DNA of 64,000 nt, from the NCBI RefSeq assembly GCF_016802725.1, contig NC_052669.1, positions 3,434,501 through 3,498,500 of the forward strand, given 5' to 3'. The position numbers were made by a program, and so were the translations under genes. How positions within the stretch are numbered: the stretch's first letter is position 1; each line of letters opens with the position of its first letter. The DNA is from Solenopsis invicta. Its lineage: Eukaryota > Arthropoda > Insecta > Hymenoptera > Formicidae. The notes beneath the pieces are model-generated. The model was not told the origin of the DNA, made no database searches, and worked only from the letters and a program-made list of their open reading frames with translations. Shown here piece after piece: positions 46,784 through 59,643 of the stretch.

Positions 46784-49700
46784 ATGTTTATTATTATATT
46801 ATTACTTATTTTTATTCTATTTTTAACATGTCATTATTATGCTCAATATATATCAAATCGAAGATTAATGAATAAAATACCAGGACATGTGTCTTATATA
46901 ACTCTTAATAGCATAATGCTGGGATGTGGTTCACGAGGTTAGTAAAATTTTTAATTCATTTCTAAATAAACTTTTCTAAAATATATAAATATCAATATTA
47001 TTATATGTTTCATTTATTGTCTATACATTTTGACACGAGATCACCTAATTTCCTTTCTTTGAAATACGAACAATGGCTTTTTTATCTCCTTTTTTTTAAT
47101 ATTTGGCATCTATAGAACATGTTTTGTGTGTTACCTCAGTTTTCGAGTATGACCTGAAACATTTTAGTAACAGGACATTTCGAAAATCTATCTTGGAGTA
47201 CGTGTAACCCAACCTTGTAAAAAATACATTTTTGTAAATGTAAATTTTTATTTTTGTATTTTATTTTCAACTAATTCTCATTTATACTAAACTGATATCA
47301 CAAATTACTGGAAAAGTTAACCTTAAAATAATTTTGAGATAAAATACGAAGAACGTTGCATTTTATATTTGTAAATGTTGTAAACAATATTGAAAAATGT
47401 TTCTTCAAATTAATTTTAAATTTTTACTTTTTTGAATAAAAGCTCATAATAAGAGTTATAGAAACAATATCCACCAAACATCAAGTTACATGTTGTAATT
47501 TCCCACTCAACAATGTAATCGTTATATACAAGTGTGTTACACAATGTAACAATTATGTTGTTAAGTGAGAAATTACAATTGACATTTGTATTACATGTAA
47601 CTTGGTGTTTGTTGGGTATCTTTAAAATCGTGTGTATCCTTGAAATTGTGGAAACCAAGCCAATGTCTCCATATAAAGATAAAAAAACGGTATAAAATAC
47701 ATATATTAAAATTGTATGTAACTACATACTCACAAATACATTTTTTTTTATTTGTAATAGACATTTGACAATAAAATTAGAGCATTATTTATTCTACTAC
47801 CTCAAGTAAGAAAACTTCAAGAGAGTGTAACTTTATCAAAAACGATCATCATATCACAAATTTCCTTAAACATCTTACAACTTGCAATCTGTACTGTTTG
47901 ACTTGGGAACGCTCAACGAATACGCAAATTAAATGTAAAAATTTACGCTTTTGAAAGTTGCAAATTATATCTGTGAGATTTAATTTTAATGTATGCTATG
48001 GAACTTAGTAAAGTAAAAAAATTTCGAAGTTTAACGCTTCTTCATTTATATTTGTGTAGCTTTGTAAAAATCAGTAAGTTATTTACTAAAATATTAATAT
48101 AAAAAATAAAAATTTAAAAATAAAATGCTATTAAAAAATTTTATTATAAATCATTTTTTAAACATTACACTCTTTTAAGATTTGCTTACTTTAGGAATCA
48201 AAATAGGTGATTATATAAAATAGGATACTTTAATTTTACTGTAGAATGTATTTGTGTATTCAAGATACTTGAATATTTTTCAGAGGAACTTTGGAAGATT
48301 CTAATTAATTTTGCTGATCAGTTTTATCCCATTTTTAAATTATGGAGCTTTTCTGTACCTTTGATTTCTATTCGTCATCCTAATGATTTAGAGGTAATAA
48401 AATATAACAAAATTAAATTATATATATTAATGCCAAACTAGAAATTTAGGAATTTTTTATTTATATACATTTTATAAAAAAATCCTCATAAAAAACTTGA
48501 AAAATAAATAAAATATGTACACATATGATTTATGTAGAATATTTTAAATGAATTAATTATCTTTATTAAAATTAAATTAAAAAGTTTAACTTAATATTTT
48601 CTATAATTTTCTAGATAATTCTAAAAAATACAAAACATCTTGAAAAGGGTATATTTTATGATGCATTACATCCTTTTAGCGGCACGAGTCTTTTTACTAG
48701 TACAGGTAATATATACTTACAATTTATATTAATATAAATACGGTTTAAAAATAATTTGTTAACTTGTTATTCATTATAAAAAAGTAACGCGTTATCCATC
48801 GGAAAAATAACTCGTCAGTTTTACAGAGTTATTCAAAAAGTACTGAATTATTTTAATTTTTGTTATCTTTTCAACTTTAATGACCTTTATTTTATAATAG
48901 CATTCAATTTTCTATATTGCTAATCAATCCAATGCGAGATCTCCAGCGGTTAAGATTAATCGTAATATGGTCAAATATACCATTTCTTTGTCTTAAAACT
49001 CGTGTGTGCATGTTTCATTATACATGCATTTTACAAAAATATAATGATAAAACTAACATTTATATTTGTTACCGTTACCAAAAAAAATGTAACTGTGTTT
49101 TCATTATCATTAAAATAATAAGAAAACATAATGTCTTTACAATTACTATTCGTTATTAAATTATTAAAGGAGTAATAGTCGCAACATTACGAGTAACATA
49201 TTACTTCCAACATCTGTACATATATAACTCTGTACATATATATCCCTGCGTTGCTGTTTTATAATTATTGATTTTAATATTTTGACAATCCAATTCAATT
49301 CAAATATAAATTTTATTTTAAAGGATAAAACTTTAGATACATATAATAATTGCATACCATTTTTTAAATTATAAATTATGAAAGCAAAAGATATAAATAT
49401 AAATGCAAGTACATTGCTTCAAGCAGAACATTTTTTATTATTCAAACCAAGAGATAAGACAGTTCCGATAACCAAAATTCAGATAGTAGAAGTTCATAAG
49501 TTATCTCATAAACGTTATGTTTGTGTTTGGTAGTGTTATTGTATTTTATGTTATCATGTTATTGTTTTAGGCTCCAAATGGCAATCACGGAGAAGACTAT
49601 TAACTCCTATATTCCATTTCAATGCATTACAACAGTTTACTGAGATTTTAATCGAGGAGGGCGAGAGTATGGCAAATTCTTTGAAGAATGCAGCAGACAC

Positions 49701-52700
49701 TATTACAAAAGACTTAGTCCCATTTATCAGTGAACATACACTGAACGCAATATGTGGTATGATATATTCTGTTTATATTTGTGCAAAGATATACCTTAAG
49801 TAGAGGAGAAGGGAGTGATATGGCTACTATATAAACATTACGACTATCCTTACTATCTTAGTTATTAGGTGATGAATTCTAATAATTGCTTATGGAATTA
49901 TACGTTTAGTAATCTTCCGTTTATTAATGGTTTTAATATGCCAATACACAATAGCTGATAATTATTATAAGACATTTTTACCTTTGAGTAAATGTCTTTT
50001 TGTTATTTAACTTTTTATTTTGTACACATTTTGAGTTATACAAAGTTAAACAATAATATGAGATTTTACTTTTTAAGCAAAATTTTTATATCAAAATATT
50101 TTTTTAATAGGGTCACTGCACCAGTCAATGATCAAATAAGAAATTGGACCAGTCAATGAACAAACGTAAAATAACTTAATACAATTACATTTTCACATAA
50201 AAAAATTACATTTTAATAAAATCTCCATGAAAATTAAATTTTAAAAATATCAATTAATTTTGCAGTTTATTATTTTGAAATCTTATTATTTTAATAGTTT
50301 TTCTAAACGGTCATTTATTGGCGACTGTTCATCGACTAGTGTAACGATCTTAAATCGATTGTCACTTTAAAGGGCTGTGTTCAGATATATTAATCATTTT
50401 ATCCTCGTTCTTTGATATGTTAAACAAGGATAAAATGATATATCTAATGTTTCTAAACGCAGAAAAATTTTAAATTAGGAAATTAGGAAAATTCTAAATA
50501 ATGGAAAATAATAAATATATAATTTTTTAACAAAATACTGTGTTTTTTAAACTAAATCAGTATTTAAAATTTATTTTTGTACTGACTAGTTTTCATCTTC
50601 CATTACGTAATGTGTCTATTTTTATAAATTGCATTCTAAGTAATGGATATTACTTTCAGTCTAGAATACGTTAAACAACACTTTGACGAATATAATCATT
50701 CAAGTTTTAATATAAAACATTGATAACTAACAAAGTTATTAAATAAAATATAAATAGGTACCATACCTCTTTCTTTTCTTCAAATATCATAAATAATGAA
50801 AAGCAATGTGTAAATTACATAAAATATGAATGTTACAATATATTAAAATTATTAAATTTTTACAAAAAAATTTTGAAATATGGTTACATTATTATGCATA
50901 TTTTGTAGAAGCTGTTGTAGGGATTTCTCCGCAAAAAATGGGTTCATTTCAACATCAGTATTGGACAGCGGTTTACCGGATAAATGAATTTATTATTTAT
51001 AGGTAATTTATAATAACTGCAATATATTCATATGTTATCTTAAGATATATGTGAATTAATATAATATAATTACATAAAGACAAAAATATTAATTTTATAT
51101 TCATTTTATTATACATAAAATATTCAAACAATTAAACAGTCTATGAATTCAATCTGTTGTTCACTTTAATATAAAGATTATTAAAAGCTTTTAATATATT
51201 GAACATTAGAATAATACAACAATACCAAACAATGTCACAAAATACATCTTCTAATAAAAGTTTTTAACTTAGATCAGTGAAATGTTAAATGTTAAATGTT
51301 AGAAAGTCTTGATATTTTTTAGTATATTTTTTATTGAAATTTTTTGTAAATATTACATGTTCTTTTATAGTTACTTAAAAGTTAGTTAAGTATGAACAAC
51401 TGATTATAAATAAGGAAATTAATTTTTTACAAAACAATAGGTACTAACTTTTAAATTCATGTGTATAACATTCTGTAATCACGATTAGGTCTCTCAGGCT
51501 ATGGGCGCATAACGATTGGATATTTTCGTTAACGCCAAAAGGTAGAGAACAAACAAAGGTCTTAAAGTTATTGCACGGATTTACAGAAAAAGTATGTCAA
51601 AATTTCCTTCTTAAATACTATCTTTCGAATATTCTATTGTGCAAAGACACGAAAAAATTAAAGAAAATAAAGGTCTCGCAATTTTTGCATGAAAACATAA
51701 TAAGAATTTTTAAATATTTGGAAACACGTATTTAGCATTTAGATAAATAACGAGAAAAAACTTATGATAAATATGTGTAGATTATTGAGGAAAGAAAAAT
51801 TTATCATAAACACAATGGACAATACTTGAGGAATCTTATCAAAGGTACAGTGGCAACTAATGCAGAAACCATTGGAAGTACGTAGTATAATATAAAACTA
51901 TACCATAAATTCAACTGCTTAATGTAACTTATTGTTTCATTAAAATGTAAATATTATCATATTTATATTATGATGCAATCACATAATGTTAATATCAATT
52001 AAATTAATTTAATATTTGTAATATAATTTGAATTTAACATTTAATTAATTCAATATTATTTAACAAAAATTACACAAACAAAATTATGTTATAAAATTTG
52101 TACTTATATGCTTATATAATTTGATTTAGTTCAAAAAAAGCGGCTCGCAATGTTGGATTTTTTAATAATGGCGTCTCAAGAGAATTTTTTAACCGATTCC
52201 GACATTAAAGAAGAAGTCAATGGTTTTATATTTAAGGTATGCACGTGTAAACCTTCTTTTTTTTTTAATGCATTATCTAAATGTATATTTACAAACCAAA
52301 GTGATTACAGGGTAATGAAACTGTAGCGATGGGTATATGCTTTGCTTTGTCACTACTGGCCGAACATAAAGATATTCAGGTATTCTTTGTTGAATAAGTA
52401 TTGTGGTTAAATGGAAAAACTAAATCCCTTAATTCAACAAGCTTTTTTATTAAAATAATAGAAATAATGAATGTTGTTTCTTACGTATGTGTGGTGCGCG
52501 TCTCCAATAGAATGTATCTTTTTTTATTTATTGAGTATATATAAAATGTTTTTCTTAAATTGTTATTCTTTTTTCATTGTTTTAAACATATTACATAATT
52601 ATGTTACACTTGTGTTTATAACATATAATTTATGTTTTTAAAAAACATTAAACGCCCGCGCGTCATGCTGAATATTTTTGCAGTACATTGATACGGAAAC

Positions 52701-54189
52701 ATCAAAATAATAAAAGAATCTTTTAATTAACAGGATTGTGCCAGAAAAGAAATTAATACTATTATGCAACAGAATCAAGGAAAACTTACCATGAAATTGC
52801 TGCAAGATTTGCAATATTTAGAGAGATGTATACAAGAAACGTTACGTTTATATCCAAGTATGCTTCTCATGGCACGAATTACTTCAGAAGATACACAATT
52901 ACGTATGTAACTGCTAAATATCAATCCACGGTTTAAATTGTTTTATCATATCGCATGAGAAACAATTAAAGTTTACAAAAGAAAAATTAAGTTTATTTAA
53001 ACTAAAGATTTTCAATGCGCTGAATACAAATCCGATGTTAAAATAGACAAATTTAAAATGGTGGATTCAATATAATGGATATCAAAATATGTAAAAAAAA
53101 TTTTAAGAAATATTTTTTTAAATTATCGAATTTGTATTTAGCAATTTAAAAATCTTAAGTTTAAATAAACATAATTGAAAGCTAGTTGATGAATTTTCAA
53201 TGATCTATTTTGTAGCTTATCCACAATTTATTATATGTAATCATAAATATGTTATTAACCACAGCCGACACCAAAATTTTCTTTTGAATAATGCAAATTC
53301 TTCAACATACTGAATTTTGATTGCAATCAAACTTCTTCAACACGTCACATGTCAAAGTTATAATATGTAAAAATAAAATAAAAGTAACTCTTTTTTACAA
53401 CTTTAATTATAAATTCAAAATTGTGACGCAATAAAGCAATTTCGACAGTGGATTCGTACTACAAAATAACTATTAGTTTTGTCCTGGTGTTTGCATAAAA
53501 GTTATTTTTTGTTACACAGTGTAATTTATGTGACAAAACATATGCCTCTTTATTTAAAAGTTATTTGTATTATTTTAATGATAAATTAGAAGTAATATTT
53601 CCAAAATTAGTTATTTTAATAAATTAAACACAAGTATAATAAGTTTCAACAAATCTAATACGTTCCCATGAATTAAGATTACTGCATTAATTTTCTTATT
53701 ATGTTGATTATTTCCAATTTCTTGTGATGCTTTTATCATTATTTGTATGTCACATTTTCATAAAATATTTTTCAGAGTCACATTTAATACCTGCCGGAGC
53801 AATGATGCTCCTTAATATCTTTGGAGTCCACAGAGATTCTAATTTTTGGCTAAATCCAGAAATATTTGACCCAGATAGATTTTTACCTGAGAATATCCAA
53901 AATCGTCATCTTTATTCATATATACCATTTAGTGCTGGTCCGCGGAAATGCATTGGTAAAATATTTATTGATATTCTTTTGTATATAAACAGATTGTAGT
54001 ATATACCAATTTATAGGTCAACGATTTGCTTTACTGATGATGAAGGCAATGATAGTCCCCCTGATTCACAATTTTTATTTGGAGCCTGTCGATTATTTAA
54101 AAGATGTACGAATGGGAATTAATCTAATATGTCGCCCTCTTAATTCACACCGTATAAAATTTATTCCAATAGCTACAAAATCTACATAA
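46784..54189 (+). CDS. CYP4: Cytochrome P450, CYP4 family, unit 5 (open frame, eroded motifs)
   Basis: Exons: 46784-46937, 48284-48393, 48615-48705, 49571-49756, 50909-51002, 51489-51591, 51781-51877, 52130-52236, 52311-52379, 52734-52902, 53776-53955, 54017-54189; 1533 nt, 510 aa, no stop or frameshift, splice sites kept. Yet conserved positions are altered. The hinge PGPxxxPxxGN has become IPGHVSYITLN, the YGPxGR motif before it YISNRR, the I-helix GHDTT is [14 protein letters not shown] is EEVNGFIFK, and WPNP is WLNP. The C-helix KWQSRRR, K-helix ETLR and haem loop PFSAGPRKCIG remain. Introns are enlarged by a dispersed repeat with a nested insert (intron 4) and foldbacks (introns 1 and 10). 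It may be a P450 under relaxed constraint or with changed function. Candidate AATAAA at 54439-54444. Confidence 0.9.
47471..47616. repeat. Foldback element in intron 1 of unit 5
   Basis: CCACCAAACATCAAGTTACATG at the left pairs with CATGTAACTTGGTGTTTGTTGG at the right, and the pairing continues inward through AATTTC.CACT.AACAA. Arms are about 60-70 bp. MITE-like, superfamily unknown. Confidence 0.65.
48780..49210. repeat. Decayed hAT-like stretch in intron 3 of unit 5
   Basis: Clusters of GTAAC/GTTAC motifs (AAGTAACGCGTTA, GTTACCGTTACC, TTACGAGTAACATATTACTTCC) resemble those inside the hAT element at 58675-59455. Ends and target duplication are no longer recognisable. Confidence 0.35.
49803..50720 (+). 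repeat. Dispersed repeat R1 in intron 4 of unit 5
   Basis: The most complete + strand copy: begins TAGAGGAGAAGG, passes ATATGCCAATACACAATAG and GAGTTATACAAAGTTAAAC, and ends near AAACATTGATAACTAAC. It is interrupted by a 242-bp insert. In unit 2 the family member sits in intron 3, so these are separate insertions and not an inherited intron. Confidence 0.6.
50108..50349. mobile_element. Nested MITE-like insert with TTAA flanks
   Basis: A 242-bp insert within the R1 repeat, bounded by TTAA at 50104-50107 and 50350-50353. Its ends are imperfect inverted repeats (GTCACTGCACCAGTC.ATGA versus GTTACACTAGTCGATGA). The other R1 copies read straight through this point. TTAA flanks recall piggyBac, but the ends do not start CCC, so the class is unsettled. 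Confidence 0.5.
52985..53175. repeat. Foldback element in intron 10 of unit 5
   Basis: Arms 52991-53034 and 53127-53170 are complementary over 44 bp with about eight mismatches (GTTTATTTAAACT.AAGATTTT against its complement). Confidence 0.55.
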
Positions 54190-55959
54190 GCATTTAAATT
54201 TCAAAAAATGAATGTTTAGTGCAAAAATACAGATAATTATTATGAGATTATAAATGTGTAGAGTGTCCTAGATTTATTGCGATACCTGTTAGTTGTAGTT
54301 TCTTGAGATTATTTTAAATCTTACTATCAAAATGTTGGAGCTACAATAATTTTTAATAAGAAGAGTTTAAAGTTGGCAAATCAAACTGTTCGAAAAGAGT
54401 GCGCACTCGGATATGAGACAGTAGTAAAGGTGTTCGTAAATAAAATTCTTTTTTTTATATTGATTTTATTACATTTTTACTGTACGTGAAAGTATATACA
54501 AAATTACTTTTCATTTAAAAATGATATTTTGGTATTATAATTTTTGTCTCACATGTACAGTGCTGGACGAAATTATTGTTACAGCGCGGTTACTACTGTA
54601 AAATATCTGAGATCATACATGTATATGGATCTCGTTTGCCAATAAGCCAAGTAAACCTTAATACTTATCGTCGAGGAATTCAATGTCCTTTTACGAGTTA
54701 ATTCCACTCTTTTGTTCCTTAATATATAGCAATTCTGAAATAAATTTCTTATTGTAATTTGGCTCGGAAACTAAGATTGTTGCTAGCTAGGCAAATAAAT
54801 GCTAAGCAAATAAATGCAAATAATTAAACTCCTAGTTTCCAAAAATTATATTTGTGGATCTCATATCGTATTGTTACTTTCGTTCAAGTGTTACGATATA
54901 ATTTTTTAACTCTTGCTCGCTACACTTATTTTTGAGTCCAAAATTTGCATACAAAATACATTAATTTTTTAATTTAAAAGTAAATATTTTAAAGTCATGT
55001 TTAAACATTATGCAATGTTTTTCGCTTTAAAAATTAACTGATACCATGATAAAATACAAGGATATGCTCTTGCGCATCTTGTGGAAAGCGATCAAGGGAA
55101 ACTGCTCCACTAAAGCTCCAGTCACACTAAGCGGTAAATTTAAAACAGCGTCTTTAAATAGTCATTGTTAAAAGTATTTTTTTAATAAAATTGTTACTAT
55201 GATGTTTAAATCCCGATAATGTGTAATTATAAAATATGCTGCGGTATATATATAATATACTCTACATAATACTATAGAATTTGTTGTATGTATGGTCAAA
55301 AACAAATCAAAGCAAAAAATTGAATAGCAGCCGACGTATAACGTATCTATGACGTAACCTTGAAGATTCGCAATAGTCTGAGTGTAATGAGCATACCTTC
55401 GTATTTATGTCATGACTGATGCAAAGATCGAGGACTGTCTGCACTCTGTCAAGGCAAACTTCAACATTAGTTATAATTGTGATGAATGTTAAATGCTACG
55501 ATAGATGTAGTATTTAGTATCAAACAATTTTAACTTACAAATTAAAATTACCGATTTGATACTAATTGTTAAATTATTGGAAACCGAGATATATTCTCGG
55601 CCGTATAAATCACTACACTTTTTAAATCTTGAATAAATCCCTTAAAAGTTTTCTTAATAATTTATCGCTATCAGACAATGACGGGATATGTTGAAAGAAA
55701 GTTTAGAGAAGACGATGTTAATAGTTGACTCTATGGATGTTCGATAAAGGAGTCCGATAAAGGAGGCAAGATAAGGTAAATTCAATAAAATGATTTGCGT
55801 GTTGTGAAACAATCTACCGTGTTATAAACTATTGAAAATGGCTTAAATCGGAAACGCAGATATAAACGACTTCTCATCTGAAGTTAATTTTAGCACTTAA
55901 TCTTCCTACTTATGTACATTTGGTAATTTTAAAATTAGAGAAGATGATATTATGGCCAT

Positions 55960-57113
55960 CTATTTTATTCAACAGCTTTAATAATAATCAACATTTTATA
56001 TTGAAATTTAAGCGATTGTATTTGTCAAGGTGTTGTTTAATAGATTCTAGAATCAAAGTTATAAAATATTTATTACTTAGGAAGTGATTTATAAAAATGT
56101 GACGACACTGCATAATGAGTCCAAGAAAGGGTGGTAACATAACCATTAAAAAAATAAATTTAAAAATTGGTTTTGTCTAAAAACACACAGTATTTTGTAA
56201 CAAAATTGTATATTTTTTAAAAATAAAAAGAGTTACATTATAATATAACCGCGTTCCATGACAGAGATAAATATTGATTTACTTCAATTAGAAGATAGAT
56301 CACAGACAAATTGCCAAAAAATAGATTTTACAAAATAAATCTTTAGACTTGATTCAAATTTTTAGATTTTTAATTATAGAAAAAAATTAAATATTGCACA
56401 TTTATTAATAAACTCCCTACTGTCGTCATTACAAATTCATCTCGAATAGAACAAAAAGTTGTCACAACATCAAAATGACGTCATAACGATTACAAAATAA
56501 TAGATTTCAAATAAATTTTTTTAAATTTATTCGATCAATCACGATTTATTTTAATGTTATTTTGACCTTACTGTGGATTGTTTTGTATGAGTGCGGAGTG
56601 CATCAATGCACTCAAATACGTTTAATTTTTGATTTTATCCTTCATTTGGTAAACAACAAACATAAAATGCTATTTATATTTCTGAACGCAGTCTTCTAGA
56701 GTGATAATCGATTTATCGAAGAAATATTTTGATATGCAAATCTCGAGAGTAGTCATATTACGAGCACACTTAAGTGGTTATTTTATAAAATGATATGCTA
56801 TTAATAATTTTGGATAATTCAAAATACGGATAGCCGAAAGTAAAATAAAAAAAGAAAACAATAGATTGTATATACATTTGTGTGATACTATGCTCAAGTT
56901 TAAAGTTCAAAAACAATGAGAATATTGTGTAATTAAAAATTGACATATATATAATAAATATGCCTTGTCTGTTATTGCGTATTGGCATTAACGGCAGGTT
57001 ATTATATAAATAATTCCATAGGTCATTACAATAATAACATAATAAGGTCGTCACATAATAACGCAGATAATAAGGATGGATGTAATACGTACAGTAGCCA
57101 CCTTCTCTTCTAG
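55960..57113 (-). repeat. Dispersed repeat R1, longest copy
   Basis: Reverse-oriented relative to the genes. Read on the minus strand it begins AGAAGAGAAGGTGGCTACTG and ends near 55970. The part 55970-56240 aligns with 59870-60130 (GATTCTAGA, CACTGCATAA, CACAGT.TTTTGT). No coding frame. Confidence 0.6.
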
Positions 57114-58674
57114 CACTAAAAGATTACACATTTGTTTTAAAAACGTTTTTAATATTATGAATACTTTTATAGTATGTTAATAATATATGCAAATAACGTT
57201 AGACTATTCAAATAATATTATTGAATTTAATGTATACTTTAATGTGTGTGCGTATGAATTCGACAAATAAAGCGGCAAATAAAAATTATATTATTATATA
57301 GGGTTTGTGGATTGTAGTTTGAAATATGATCGTTCGTTATGTGCATCACTCTTACGACTTTATAATCTCATTGTAGACGTTGTATAATGTTCGTCAAAAG
57401 CAAAAAACTTATTTTTAAAAAATTTAAGTTCTGTTTAAAAATATTTTTAAGTCAAAAAACTTATTAAAAAAAATTTTTTTTTAATAAAACATTTTATAAA
57501 ATGTTTATAAAATCTTGTTTTGTGGCAGTTATTTATAAAATCTACAAAAGATTATTAATTTATGCTTTTTTTAAATAAATAAAAGTGCCTTGTTTATTCC
57601 ACGATTCTCCTGCTATTCTACAAACGCATCCTTTTCTTCATCTTCAATAAATCGTAAATTACGTACATTCTATATATCCGGTAAACTTCTACCCATAAGG
57701 TATTTAGAAAAATTCTATAGCTAAAAAATTGGCGTTGATTAGAATTGTGTTGCGTTAATATTTACTGAATTATTGTAAAAAAAAAATAATGTTCCACAAT
57801 CGTTTTCTTTCCTATTATACGTTATGAAGTGAGAGACATTTAAAACAGTGCTGGTGCTAAAACTTAGAATCTGCATAAAAATCCCGCCTTATGTATCATG
57901 AAATAATCATTTACATTTTCCATAGTAATCATTTTATGTAGATCGTAATACAATACGCGCTACTTACTACATTAAAAAATCAATTCAATTCAAGATATTT
58001 TCATTAACAGTAGATTGACAATCATAACACAATGCTAATCTAGTATAAAGGCACATAACAGAGTAGTTGCAAACAGATTACCTTCACCTTTTTTACTTCT
58101 TTCTTACTTTTGCGACATAAATACTGAAATTACCCTTACAGATACAAAGTTCGAAAACTATCAATATGTGTATGTATAGAAAATTTTTTTATCAAGATTA
58201 ACGTTTTTTACAAGGAAACATTAAATATTATATGAATGCAAACTCCATCATGAGTTTTTTGCTTAAACAGCAACCATTAATATGAGAAATTTCAAATATT
58301 ATCAATAATAAATTGTTTTTCAACTCAGTTCTTCTCAACTCAGTTTATCTTAAGTCGAGATAAAATACGTATTCAATGGAATGATGCGTATATGCGGAAA
58401 AAAAATAACGAGTGAGTAATCATTTTTTAGTGTAAACAAATGCATAGTGAGGAAACATCAGTTTGTCACAAAGTAGGTAATTCTGCATGTTAACTAATAC
58501 ATATTTCAAATAAACATAAATATAAGACGATCTTCTTCATCACAGCGGATCTTAAAGTTAATTGATAATTTCTTTATCTTCGGCTTATACGGATAAAAAT
58601 ATATTTATTATGTTCTTTGTATCTCTTTAATTACCGTGTTTCAATACATGTTTGTACGATGCATTACTTATTAA

Positions 58675-59455
58675 CAGAGTTGGGAATGTTACCTTAAAAA
58701 AGTGCTACCACATTGCTCGTTACTGATTTTAAAAAAAAACGCATTACCGTTATTTGAAAAGTAACTATTCGTTATTTTTTTGTTGCGTTTTTTGTAACAT
58801 TATAGTAAGTCATTAGATCTTTTTAAAATGTATGATACAATAATTGATAATAAATGTTAAATAATGAATATTATAACTTAAATCTCTCTCTAAGTTATTC
58901 TGTATACAGAGCAAGCTTTTTTTTATATTAAAATTATCTAATAATTTTTCTATTTCTTTACTTTTTAATATATTGATTTTACAAAAAATTAGATTATTTT
59001 AAACATTAACGTAATTTTTAGTCACCGCCAATACTAAAAATTTATGGTACATATACATATGCATATAATATACATATGTATTTATTGTTACGCTCTTGAC
59101 GGTATCAACTGTGCGTCGAAAAGTTAAACAATAATAAATTTTTATTTTGCGAACGGCGGCTATCTTAATATCCCCTCCTGCATTTCTCACAATAATCTTC
59201 TCGTTCAAAGTTCTTCCAAGTATTCATTATGCAAGTGCGGGAGTGATAGTAGCAAGTGCAACATTCCGAGTCCGCGCCGCGAACACAATAATGCACATAT
59301 AAAATATAAAATATTTAATCACACAATTCGCGCACGATCTAGATATAGAGATAATCTTAAACAAATATAAAGATAATAAAAAATTAAAGTAATGACTACA
59401 TTTGTTACTGTTACTGTAAGAATGTAACAACGTTACAAGGAACTTCTCAACCGTG
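58675..59455. mobile_element. Non-autonomous hAT element upstream of unit 6
   Basis: A 781-bp insert with an exact 8-bp target duplication CTTATTAA (58667-58674 and 59456-59463). Its termini are inverted: CAGAGTTGGGAA at the left, CACGGTTGAGAAG on the minus strand at the right. Subterminal GTAAC/GTTAC repeats are typical of this type. Internal short frames show no transposase. It ends 188 bp before the unit 6 ATG, immediately upstream of the putative core promoter. Confidence 0.85.
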
Positions 59456-59499
59456 CTTATTAAATGTATTTAAATAAACTTAATAAACTTATAATTGTA

Positions 59500-59580
59500 A
59501 GATAAGCTAACAATAATAATATTTGTTAACAAATTAATAAACAAATTGTTAAATATTGTCTAATGCAATAGATCTAAGAA
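59500..59580 (+). promoter_or_regulatory. Putative core promoter of CYP4 unit 6
   Basis: AGATAAG at 59500-59506 and TATA-like TTAAATA at 59549-59555, followed by an AAGAACTGAAAAAAAC segment that aligns with the 5' UTR of units 2 and 5. Weaker than the unit 5 promoter. Confidence 0.4.
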
Positions 59581-59643
59581 CTGAAAAAAACACAAAATTA
59601 AAGAAAAATAGACCTAGTTAAAACTGTCATTATTACGACAAAG

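Larger units (their letters stand above)
54190..59480. other. Intergenic region between units 5 and 6
   Basis: No protein gene. Contents: the unit 5 3' UTR, an isolated Tc1-like terminal motif (about 54559-54585), a minus-strand copy of repeat R1, and a hAT element. The stretch 57120-58670 shows nothing beyond A/T-rich DNA. Confidence 0.6.

Noticed and set aside
54559..54920. Tc1-like transposon suggested by CAGTGCTGGACGAAATTATTG
   Set aside because: Only one terminus resembles a Tc1 end; no inverted partner, TA pair or transposase frame was found downstream.
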